This document shows positions 1-5,002 of a DNA stretch of 5,257 nt, piece by piece. The translations under genes and the position numbers were made by a program. Under the pieces are notes generated by a model. The model did no database searches. It was not told the DNA's origin and saw nothing but the letters and a program-made list of their open reading frames with translations. Source of the DNA: Clostridia bacterium (GTDB lineage Bacteria > Bacillota > Clostridia > Oscillospirales > Acutalibacteraceae); NCBI GenBank assembly GCA_900759575.1, contig CAAEVU010000028.1, positions 1 to 5,257 on the forward strand, in the 5' to 3' direction. Position 1 is the stretch's first letter. Each line of letters begins with the position of its first letter.

Positions 1-496
1 ACAGATACACCGCGCCAAAGCCGTCCTTGCCGGCGCCCAGCACCATGCGGTTGGAACCGTCCTCCCACTGGAACACCTTGGGGTCCCGGAAATCCTTGCT
101 TTCCGGGTCCAGAGGGCTTTCCGTGATGACAGGGTTCCCCTCGTACTTTACAAAGTGTTCCCCGTCGTCGGTCCAGGCCACACACTGGGTCTGAGCCAGC
201 TTTTTGTCCACAGCGGTGTAGAAGAAATAGAGCCGGCCGTCCTTTTCCACCGCGGAACCGGAGAAGCAGCCCAACCCGGCTTCATAGGGCTGATCGGGAT
301 AAAAAGCGATGGGCAGTTCTTCCCAGTGTACCAGGTCGTCGCTGACGGCGTGGCCCCAGTGCATCACGTCCCATTTGGGAGCCTTGGGATTGTGCTGGAA
401 GAAAGCGTGGTATTTTCCTTGGAAATAGCAAAGACCGTTGGGGTCGTTGAGCCAGCCCTTGTCCGGCTCTACATGGTAGTTCAGTTTTGGAAGCAT
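1..496 (-). CDS. Glycoside hydrolase family 32 (sucrose-6-phosphate hydrolase / beta-fructosidase), 3'-truncated by window edge
   Basis: Hydrolyses beta-fructosidic bonds in sucrose, sucrose-6-phosphate or short fructans; no signal peptide is seen, so it is probably cytoplasmic. The 165 visible residues are the start of the GH32 five-bladed propeller. WLNDPNG at 15-21 carries the expected nucleophile Asp18. Further family motifs are QHNP at 34-37, WGHAVSDDLVHW at 47-58, FSGSAV at 78-83 and FRDPKV at 136-141, whose Asp138 is the usual transition-state stabiliser. The acid/base Glu (EC motif) lies beyond the edge. Family members are usually 450-500 residues, so about two thirds is missing. The ATG at 494-496 follows AAAGGAGAG (503-511) at 6 nt spacing. 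It sits downstream of a PTS IIA gene on the same strand, which favours a phosphorylated substrate, but a terminator separates the two. Family call is firm; the exact substrate (scrB/sacA-like versus fructanase) is not decidable. Confidence 0.95.
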   Translation of the reverse strand, partial: MLPKLNYHVEPDKGWLNDPNGLCYFQGKYHAFFQHNPKAPKWDVMHWGHAVSDDLVHWEELPIAFYPDQPYEAGLGCFSGSAVEKDGRLYFFYTAVDKKLAQTQCVAWTDDGEHFVKYEGNPVITESPLDPESKDFRDPKVFQWEDGSNRMVLGAGKDGFGAVYL

Positions 497-520
497 AAAA
501 AACTCTCCTTTGTTGGGAAC

Positions 521-549
521 AAAAAACACCGGGGCCGGACCGCCCCGGC
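521..549 (-). terminator. Terminator-like hairpin in the GH32 leader (possible attenuator)
   Basis: On the minus strand, the arm at 549-542 pairs with 535-528 (7 GC-rich pairs plus one G-U) around a 6-nt loop. One G and then six U (526-521) follow. It lies between the best GH32 promoter and the GH32 ribosome binding site, so it would be transcribed as part of the leader. The structure is directly visible; its function as attenuator is inferred. No RAT-like antiterminator sequence or competing upstream pairing partner for the arm was found. Confidence 0.6.
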
Positions 550-584
550 AGGATGTTCGGATTCTATATTCGGTTGCTGTATAA

Positions 585-613
585 ATAATACCTTAAGAAC
601 GGCAAATTTACAA
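585..613 (-). promoter_or_regulatory. Candidate sigma-A promoter for the GH32 gene
   Basis: The minus strand reads TTGTAA (613-608), a 17-nt spacer, then TATTAT (590-585). The predicted transcript would start near 578, giving a leader of roughly 80 nt that includes the hairpin at 521-549. An overlapping alternative, TTGCCG with TATACA at 16 nt, also exists. The position after the terminator of the upstream IIA gene supports an independent promoter. Confidence 0.55.
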
Positions 614-644
614 GAGCAATCCATAAGCCTGCTGCGGGCAGCGC

Positions 645-681
645 AAAAAAAGAAAAAGCCGGAAGCAGCAGCGCTTCCGGC
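645..681 (-). terminator. Rho-independent terminator of the PTS IIA gene
   Basis: A perfect 9-bp stem GCCGGAAGC/GCTTCCGGC (681-673 with 666-658) closes a 6-nt loop. On the minus strand it is followed by five T, one C and seven T (657-645). It begins 15 nt after the IIA stop codon. This is a textbook intrinsic terminator and should limit readthrough into GH32. Confidence 0.92.
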
Positions 682-696
682 GGCAAAATGAGCCAG

Positions 697-1200
697 TCAG
701 GTGGTTTCCGTGGAAGAGGCGGGCTGGGGCCTTAAACGGAGCAAATCCTCCCCCGCAGCCACGAATCCGGTTTTCAGAAGGTCCACTTCCCAGCCTGTTT
801 TGCAGTTGCAAAACACAAAGGGCGTGGACAGAGAGCAGTGCTGTTCCTCCATGACCTGAGGGTCGAAGGAAAGAAGCTTTTGTCCCCGTTTGACCTGATC
901 CCCGGTTTTTACAAAGATCTCAAATCCTTTTCCGGCCAGACGGTTGGTATCCATGCCCACGTGAATGAGGAATTTGATGCCGTTTTCAGTTTCCAGTCCC
1001 AAAGCGTGTTTGGTGGAAAGGGAAAAATCCACTGTGGCGTCAGAAGGGGAGTAAACCAGGCAGTCCTGTGGTTCAATGACCACACCGGGGCCCAAAATCC
1101 CCTGGGCGAACGTGGGGTCAGAGCACTGGGAAACAGGGATGACCTGACCAGAGATAGGGCAGCCGAACAGGGAGAAATCCCCCAGCGATGTAGCACCCAT
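697..1200 (-). CDS. crr: PTS glucose-family EIIA component, stand-alone
   Basis: Soluble phosphocarrier of the sugar phosphotransferase system: it accepts phosphate from HPr and passes it to an EIIB domain of the glucose/sucrose/N-acetylglucosamine family. The 167 residues match a single EIIA-Glc domain (family about 150-170). Visible landmarks are the N-terminal ISGQVIPVSQCSDPTFAQG (16-34), GPGVVIEP (37-44), the structural histidine His65 in TKHALGLET, and the phosphorylated His80 in FLIHVGMDT. The ATG at 1198-1200 has AAAGGAGAG (1206-1214) 5 nt upstream. No EIIBC is in the window, so it may serve one or more permeases lacking an A domain, possibly a sucrose permease given the neighbouring GH32. 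By analogy with other IIA-Glc proteins it could also have regulatory roles; that is not shown here. The symbol crr is by family resemblance. Confidence 0.94.
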   Translation of the reverse strand: MGATSLGDFSLFGCPISGQVIPVSQCSDPTFAQGILGPGVVIEPQDCLVYSPSDATVDFSLSTKHALGLETENGIKFLIHVGMDTNRLAGKGFEIFVKTGDQVKRGQKLLSFDPQVMEEQHCSLSTPFVFCNCKTGWEVDLLKTGFVAAGEDLLRLRPQPASSTETT

Positions 1201-1245
1201 ATGGTCTCTCCTTTCCGCAAAAACACATGTTGATTTTTCAAGAAG

Positions 1246-1274
1246 TTGAATTACATCACGAAAACCGTTAAAAT
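1246..1274 (+). promoter_or_regulatory. Weak candidate sigma-A promoter toward the ECF sigma gene
   Basis: TTGAAT (1246-1251), 17 nt, TAAAAT (1269-1274) on the plus strand. It could give basal transcription of the sigma gene with a leader of roughly 195 nt that crosses the divergent IIA promoter. It lies in an AT-rich stretch where such matches arise easily, so it is tentative. Confidence 0.25.
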
Positions 1275-1311
1275 TATAAAAAATATAAGGACTTTTATGT
1301 GAAATAACACT

Positions 1312-1327
1312 ATTCTATCCATTCTAT
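1312..1327 (-). repeat. Direct repeat ATAGAAT-GG-ATAGAAT at the IIA promoter start site
   Basis: The minus strand carries two ATAGAAT copies (1327-1321 and 1318-1312) separated by GG, giving a 9-nt period. They overlap the edge of the predicted -10 box and the expected start of transcription, a usual place for an operator. A third ATAGAAT occurs on the same strand at 567-561, shortly after the predicted GH32 start site. Function is unknown and chance is possible for such an AT-rich heptamer. Confidence 0.4.
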
Positions 1328-1355
1328 TGTACAGGAGAACGCGGACAACTGTCAA
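1326..1355 (-). promoter_or_regulatory. Candidate sigma-A promoter for the PTS IIA gene
   Basis: The minus strand has a consensus TTGACA (1355-1350), an 18-nt spacer and TACAAT (1331-1326). Transcription would start near 1318, leaving an AT-rich leader of about 118 nt before the ATG at 1200. The leader contains no strong hairpin or recognisable riboswitch; a weak TTCAA/TTGAA stem near 1240-1253 is the only structure seen. Confidence 0.65.
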
Positions 1356-1413
1356 GGGATTTCCAAAGATTTGGCACGGGGAGAAGAAAAAGCGTTTCGC
1401 CAGGGGGATTTCT

Positions 1414-1443
1414 TGTAAGAAAAGCCCAGGGAAAAGTCGTCTA
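1414..1443 (+). promoter_or_regulatory. Candidate ECF-type (autoregulatory) promoter of the sigma gene
   Basis: TGTAAG (1414-1419), 18 nt, CGTCTA (1438-1443). ECF sigma factors of Firmicutes commonly recognise a TGAAAC-like -35 and a CGTC or CGTA -10 with similar spacing, and often drive their own operon. Transcription would start around 1450, placing the SD at 1462-1470 just downstream. The assignment rests on motif resemblance only. Confidence 0.5.
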
Positions 1444-1477
1444 AGGGGCAAAGAAGTTGAGAAAGGAGGGAACGGCT

Positions 1478-2011
1478 GTGGAAAAGCAGGAGCACGCACT
1501 GGTGAAAAAAGCCATGCGCGGCAATCCAAAAGCCTTTAGCGCATTGGTGGAGCAGGAGCAGGAATATCTGTACCGTATGGCGTTCCTCTACGTTCACCAG
1601 GAAGCCGATGCCTTGGATGTAGTGCAGGAGACCATCATAAAAGCATACAAAAGCGTAAAGACCTTGCGGGAACCGGAATATTTTCGAACCTGGTTGACGA
1701 AGATCCTGATCAACACCGCCCAGGATATGCTTCGGAGAAGGAAATCCACAGTACCTCTGGAGGAAGAAATAGGGGTACCCAGTCCGGAAAGTCTATCTCC
1801 GGAAGAGCGGCTGGATCTGTACCAGGCCTTGGAAGCTTTGCCGGAAAAATACCGGGATTTAATCAAACTCAAATACTTGGACGGGTATACCATCCGGGAG
1901 ATCAGCGTCATCACGGACATGCCAGAAGGTACCGTGTCCGTGTATTTGCGGCGGGCCATTAAACAGATGCAAATCATTTTGAAGGAGGAACCTGTATGCG
2001 AGAAGATTTAA
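1478..2011 (+). CDS. RNA polymerase ECF (sigma-70 family) sigma factor
   Basis: Alternative sigma factor that directs RNA polymerase to a small stress- or signal-responsive regulon. From the GTG at 1478 it has 177 residues, normal for the group. The sigma-2 domain spans about 22-88, with the region 2.1-2.2 core (LYRMAFLYVHQEADALDVVQ from 31) and the region 2.3-2.4 stretch around FRTWLTKILINTAQDMLRR. Sigma-4 is at about 112-165, with ALEALPEKYRDLIKLKYLDG and a helix-turn-helix ending in GTVSVYLRRAIKQM. The GTG start is chosen because AAAGGAGGG (1462-1470) lies 7 nt before it; an in-frame TTG at 1457 lies upstream of that SD and is unlikely. The gene overlaps the next one by 16 nt, the usual arrangement for a sigma/anti-sigma pair. 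An ECF-like promoter upstream suggests autoregulation. The subgroup and regulon are not determined. Confidence 0.95.
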   Translation: MEKQEHALVKKAMRGNPKAFSALVEQEQEYLYRMAFLYVHQEADALDVVQETIIKAYKSVKTLREPEYFRTWLTKILINTAQDMLRRRKSTVPLEEEIGVPSPESLSPEERLDLYQALEALPEKYRDLIKLKYLDGYTIREISVITDMPEGTVSVYLRRAIKQMQIILKEEPVCEKI

Positions 2012-3576
2012 ATCTCATCCAAATTCCAGAGATCACCATTCCCCAGGAGCTTGGATCACGGGTGGAAGAAGCTTTGACACAAGTGAGGGTCATTCACCGG
2101 AGGCGGATGGTTCGCCGCATGGGCGCCATTTTTGGAAGTTTTGTGGTAGCGGCAGGAGTTTTGTTTGGAATGGCAGCGGTAAATCCCGCTCTGGCATCTC
2201 AAATCCCCCTGGTGGGAAATTTTTTAGGAAGCCTGTTCTATGAGACAAACCACATGAGCAAAGTGGGTACGGGCGGGGCTTACCTGGAAACCTATGACGT
2301 GCTGGAGGACATAGACGTGGCCGCGGATACGGAAAACGCCCAGTGGGGTGTGACCTTCCAGCAGGGCTACAGCGATGGCAATACGGTCCAGATTTCCCTG
2401 ACCCTGACTGGTCCCCAGGAGGACTTGGACCGGTACAGCGGTATTGATGTGGGAAACTATGGACGGACCTCCACTGCCACCATCAACGGAGAGACGTCGG
2501 AAGTGGCTGTGGTCAATCCCTTCTATGAGCGGAACGGGTCGTGGACCACCACCCTGACCCTGACCGTCCCGGAAAGCCAGCGGGAAGCGGATACCCTGGA
2601 TGTGGCCCTCACCTTGCAGGATCTATCCGGCCGGGTAAAGGGGGACAATGGGGAAAGCTCCTACCAGACCGAGACCATCGAAGGAGACTTTGCAGGCAGT
2701 TTCACCCTGACCGTGGATCGGGCCCATGAGTTCTCTTTCACCAGCGACGCGGAGGACAATGGGGCCAAAGTGCTGGCCGTGTCCGGCACACCCACCCAGA
2801 CGGTGGTTACCGTCCAGAAACCCTTCTGGGGGTATATCAATGAGAATATTCCTGAGGACGGCGTGGAGGGATATCCCATGCTGGTGCTGTTCAACGGGGA
2901 TACCTATCGGATGGACTACAATCGCACAACGAACTACGATTACAGGGCCACCCAAACCCAGACCGCCGATTTGTACTTTGACGGCCTGCCCTCCGGTACC
3001 ACTCAGGCGGTTCTCCGGTTCTATGGGGGGTATAACGACGAAAAAGTTCTTGCGGAGTTCACCATTGATATAGAAGCCCAGACCGTCACCCCTTCCACCA
3101 CCTACGACGATGGGGGACTGCTGGACCTGGACAATCCTTACCGGTATTTGATCCTGCAAGACGGCAGCGAAGGGAAAGAGGAGAACGGTTTCACGGTGCG
3201 CAGCGTGGTGTTCGAAAAACTGGATGGCTATACAGGCAGCGTGTACTTTACTTCCTCCCAGGAGCGGACGGAAATGAACTTGCGGGTGGAGGTGTATGAC
3301 TCCCAGAATACCCTGCTGTGGGAGAGCAATGCCTACAGTGCTGACGGCTCCTGGAATGACCGCTGGGACTACACCAGCGCCCAGGATTCCCAGTTGGCAC
3401 GCTTGCAGCAAAACGCGGGGGAGACCGGGGAAAACCAGGCCGAATTTAATGTGTCGGCAGAGATCACAGGTTTGATAGTGCCCATCGGAGAACAGGTAAC
3501 CGTGAAGATTATCGACCTGAATTCTGGCGAGATCCTCTGTACAGATACCCGTACTTTGGATGTGGTACAACGATAA
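1996..3576 (+). CDS. DUF4179-like single-pass membrane protein, probable anti-sigma factor with large ectodomain
   Basis: Probable regulator that holds the adjacent ECF sigma factor inactive and senses an envelope signal. The 526-residue protein has a cytoplasmic segment (1-42, rich in Arg/His near 31-41), one transmembrane helix (about 43-62), then the NPALASQIPLVGNFLGSLFYE stretch (63-83) typical, as I recall it, of DUF4179 proteins. A beta-rich, Thr/Asp/Gly-rich extracytoplasmic region follows (about 84-526). The cytoplasmic part lacks the HxxxCxxC zinc motif of ZAS anti-sigma factors. A second domain resembling DUF5643 may lie in the middle and an Ig-like fold at the C-terminus, but neither is certain. 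The ATG at 1996 has AAGGAGG (1982-1988) 7 nt upstream, inside the sigma gene, and the 16-nt overlap suggests translational coupling. Anti-sigma function is inferred from position and domain type. Confidence 0.82.
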   Translation: MREDLNLIQIPEITIPQELGSRVEEALTQVRVIHRRRMVRRMGAIFGSFVVAAGVLFGMAAVNPALASQIPLVGNFLGSLFYETNHMSKVGTGGAYLETYDVLEDIDVAADTENAQWGVTFQQGYSDGNTVQISLTLTGPQEDLDRYSGIDVGNYGRTSTATINGETSEVAVVNPFYERNGSWTTTLTLTVPESQREADTLDVALTLQDLSGRVKGDNGESSYQTETIEGDFAGSFTLTVDRAHEFSFTSDAEDNGAKVLAVSGTPTQTVVTVQKPFWGYINENIPEDGVEGYPMLVLFNGDTYRMDYNRTTNYDYRATQTQTADLYFDGLPSGTTQAVLRFYGGYNDEKVLAEFTIDIEAQTVTPSTTYDDGGLLDLDNPYRYLILQDGSEGKEENGFTVRSVVFEKLDGYTGSVYFTSSQERTEMNLRVEVYDSQNTLLWESNAYSADGSWNDRWDYTSAQDSQLARLQQNAGETGENQAEFNVSAEITGLIVPIGEQVTVKIIDLNSGEILCTDTRTLDVVQR

Positions 3577-3591
3577 ATAGAAAAGCCCAGC

Positions 3592-3619
3592 AAAGGCCCC
3601 ATTTTCCGGGGCCTTTTTT
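3592..3619 (+). terminator. Rho-independent terminator of the sigma/anti-sigma operon
   Basis: AAAGGCCCC (3592-3600), 7-nt loop, GGGGCCTTT continuing into a six-T run (3614-3619). It starts 15 nt after the stop at 3576 and separates the regulator operon from the transporter genes. Confidence 0.93.
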
Positions 3620-3640
3620 GGTTTTCCACAGGATTGGGAA

Positions 3641-3669
3641 TTGCCAGGGAAAAGCTTCTGTTGTAAAAT
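3641..3669 (+). promoter_or_regulatory. Candidate sigma-A promoter of the CHR transporter operon
   Basis: TTGCCA (3641-3646), 17-nt spacer, TAAAAT (3664-3669). Transcription would start near 3676, giving a leader of only about 24 nt that contains the SD AGGAGG (3686-3691). It lies after the previous terminator, in the right place. No ECF-type CGTC box is present here, so this operon is probably not under the neighbouring sigma factor. Confidence 0.6.
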
Positions 3670-3699
3670 AGTCCCAGCAAAACACAGGAGGAAACGGAT

Positions 3700-4263
3700 A
3701 TGGAACCTACAAAATGGAGGTTGTGCCTGAAGCTGTTTTTGAAATTTCTCAAGATCGGCGCGTTTACCTTTGGAGGCGGTTACGCCATGATCCCTTTGAT
3801 CCGGCGGGAGATCGCCCAGCGGGAGCATTGGATCGAGGACAAGGATATTTTGGACATCCTGGCGGTGTCCGAAAGCACCCCAGGACCCATCGCCGTAAAT
3901 ACGGCCACCTTTATCGGCTATAAGCTGGCGGGCAAGCTGGGAGCGGCCTCGGCCACTGTGGGTGTGGTGCTTCCTTCCTTTGTGATCATCTTCATTCTGT
4001 CCTTTGTGCTGCGCCAGTTTGAGGAGTTCCCCGGGGTGCGATACGCTTTTTGGGGCATTCGGGTGGCGGTGGTGGCCTTGGTGCTCAGCGCGCTGGTATC
4101 CATGGCCCGGCAGTGCCCCTGGAACCTGGTTTCCTATGTGCTGGCGGCAGGAGCCTTTGTGCTGGTGGGATTTTTCGGCGCCAACAGCATCTTGGTGCTG
4201 TTGGCTTGCGCCCTGCTGGGGCTGGGTGCCTCTAAGCTGAAGATTGGAGGGATGAAGCTGTGA
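3700..4263 (+). CDS. CHR-domain (chromate transporter family) membrane protein, first subunit
   Basis: Short-chain member of the CHR/ChrA superfamily (one CHR domain, 187 residues; long-chain ChrA is about 400 with two). Family signatures are FTFGGGYAMIPLI (22-34), AVSESTPGPIAVNTATFIG (55-73) and the ATVGVVLPSF segment (85-94). Hydrophobic segments near 12-32, 82-105, 118-136 and 143-177 fit a polytopic membrane protein. The ATG at 3700 is preceded by AGGAGG (3686-3691). The next gene is a paralogue overlapping by 4 nt, and such short-chain proteins generally work as a pair. The family is known for chromate efflux coupled to proton or sulfate gradients, but chromate is an unlikely natural substrate in an anaerobe; another oxyanion is possible. 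The N-terminus is rich in Lys/Arg (K5, R7, K11, K15, K18), unlike its partner. Confidence 0.9.
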   Translation: MEPTKWRLCLKLFLKFLKIGAFTFGGGYAMIPLIRREIAQREHWIEDKDILDILAVSESTPGPIAVNTATFIGYKLAGKLGAASATVGVVLPSFVIIFILSFVLRQFEEFPGVRYAFWGIRVAVVALVLSALVSMARQCPWNLVSYVLAAGAFVLVGFFGANSILVLLACALLGLGASKLKIGGMKL

Positions 4264-4817
4264 TTTTCCTGGAGCTTTTCCTCACTTTCTTCAAGATCGG
4301 CGCCTTTACCTTTGGGGGCGGCTATGCCATGCTGCCCTTGATCCAGCAGGAAGTGCTGGCTCACCAGTGGATGAGTTTGGAGCAGTTGGTGAATTTCATT
4401 GCCGTCAGTGAAAGCACCCCCGGACCTTTGGCGGTGAACCTGTCCACCTATGTGGGAGCGGAGACCGGGGGGATCTTGGGCGCCCTTTCCGCCACGGTGG
4501 GAGTGGTGCTGCCCTCTTTTCTCATCATTTTGCTGGTGGCCAAATTTTACGACGCTTTCCAGCACAATTCCATTGTAAAGGGCTGTATGAACGGCTTGCG
4601 GCCCACAGTGGTGGGGATGATCGCCGCGTCCCTGCTGTCGGTGGCGGGCTCGGCCTTTCCCAGTACGGCGGGAATGGTCCAGTGGGGATTGGCCGCGGTG
4701 CTGCTTGTGGTGGTGGTCATTGCCCATTGGAAAAAGATCCATCCCATTCTGCTTATTGTCTTTTCCGCGGTGGTAGGTGTGGCCGCCGGATATGCCGGGT
4801 TGCTTCCCGGCGTGTGA
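4260..4817 (+). CDS. CHR-domain (chromate transporter family) membrane protein, second subunit
   Basis: Second short-chain CHR protein (185 residues), paralogous to the preceding gene. The shared motifs are FTFGGGYAMLPLIQQE (16-31), AVSESTPGPLAVNLSTYVG (48-66) and SATVGVVLPSF (77-87). Hydrophobic segments follow, including about 112-130, 137-156 and 161-182. It starts with GTG at 4260, overlapping the upstream TGA (GTGA), with GGAGGG (4246-4251) 8 nt upstream, so translation is probably coupled and the subunits made in step. It likely forms a heteromer with the first subunit in the cytoplasmic membrane. Its N-terminal leader is almost uncharged (E5, K12), which could reflect opposite membrane orientation. 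DNA identity with the first gene is high around the FTFGGGYAM block (3751 onward versus 4293 onward), consistent with an old tandem duplication. Confidence 0.9.
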   Translation: MIFLELFLTFFKIGAFTFGGGYAMLPLIQQEVLAHQWMSLEQLVNFIAVSESTPGPLAVNLSTYVGAETGGILGALSATVGVVLPSFLIILLVAKFYDAFQHNSIVKGCMNGLRPTVVGMIAASLLSVAGSAFPSTAGMVQWGLAAVLLVVVVIAHWKKIHPILLIVFSAVVGVAAGYAGLLPGV

Positions 4818-4824
4818 TATGTCA

Positions 4825-4863
4825 AAAACGCCGTTCTCAGGTGGGTCCTGGGGACGGCGTTTT
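4825..4863 (+). terminator. Terminator hairpin after the CHR operon, possibly bidirectional
   Basis: A 17-bp stem including two G-U pairs runs from AAAACGCCGT (4825-4834) through TCTCAGG to its partner ending in ACGGCGTTTT (4854-4863), with the 5-nt loop TGGGT (4842-4846). The T-tract is short (TTTTGGTTT). The opposite strand ends in five T, so it may also stop transcription from the other side. It starts 7 nt after the stop of the second CHR gene. Confidence 0.85.
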
Positions 4864-4946
4864 GGTTTGTGAAGGGATTGTCCAAAGAGCAGCCTGGAAA
4901 TTTTAGAAAAAATTGTTTAAAAAGTGATGCAATCAATATAAAAAAT

Positions 4947-4955
4947 TGGTATAAT
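4947..4955 (+). promoter_or_regulatory. Candidate extended -10 promoter of the PPK2 gene
   Basis: TGGTATAAT gives a perfect TATAAT (4950-4955) with an upstream TG extension. No good -35 box is found at 16-18 nt (TGCAAT at 4928-4933 is the nearest), which is tolerated by extended -10 promoters. The start would be near 4962, giving a leader of about 40 nt. Confidence 0.6.
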
Positions 4956-4970
4956 AGCGGTAATATATTT

Positions 4971-4987
4971 TCCGGGAAAAGCCCGGA
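4971..4987 (+). other. Small hairpin in the PPK2 leader
   Basis: TCCGGG (4971-4976) and CCCGGA (4982-4987) form a perfect 6-bp stem with loop AAAAG. It ends 3 nt before the SD GAGGTGA (4991-4997). No T-tract follows, so it is not a terminator; it may affect mRNA stability or translation, or have no role. Confidence 0.4.
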
Positions 4988-5002
4988 TACGAGGTGACAG
5001 GT

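Noticed and set aside
497..584. RAT antiterminator site for a SacT/LicT-type regulator in the GH32 leader
   Set aside because: The expected GGNTTGTNAC...GCAAAACC-type sequence overlapping the terminator stem is not present.
155..691. A 178-codon plus-strand open frame
   Set aside because: It is antisense to the GH32 gene, whose catalytic motifs are unmistakable, and its end runs through the IIA terminator hairpin.
838..1233. A 131-codon plus-strand open frame
   Set aside because: It lies antisense to the PTS IIA gene, has no ribosome binding site of note and encodes no recognisable domain.
1251..1280. Possible catabolite-repression (cre) site near AACGGTTTT in the IIA leader
   Set aside because: Only AAC-G-GTT is symmetric; it does not fit the cre consensus TGWAANCGNTNWCA.
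1457..1477. TTG at 1457 as start of the ECF sigma gene
   Set aside because: The strong SD AAAGGAGGG (1462-1470) lies downstream of it and is correctly spaced for the GTG at 1478.
2623..3828. A 401-codon open frame on the minus strand
   Set aside because: It runs antisense through the anti-sigma gene, its terminator and the start of the CHR gene. The translation is low-complexity and His/Gly/Gln-rich with no family motifs, and the plus-strand genes have clear SDs and domains.
4134..4742. A 202-codon minus-strand open frame
   Set aside because: It spans the junction of the two CHR genes in antisense, and its His/Gln-rich translation is typical of a shadow frame.
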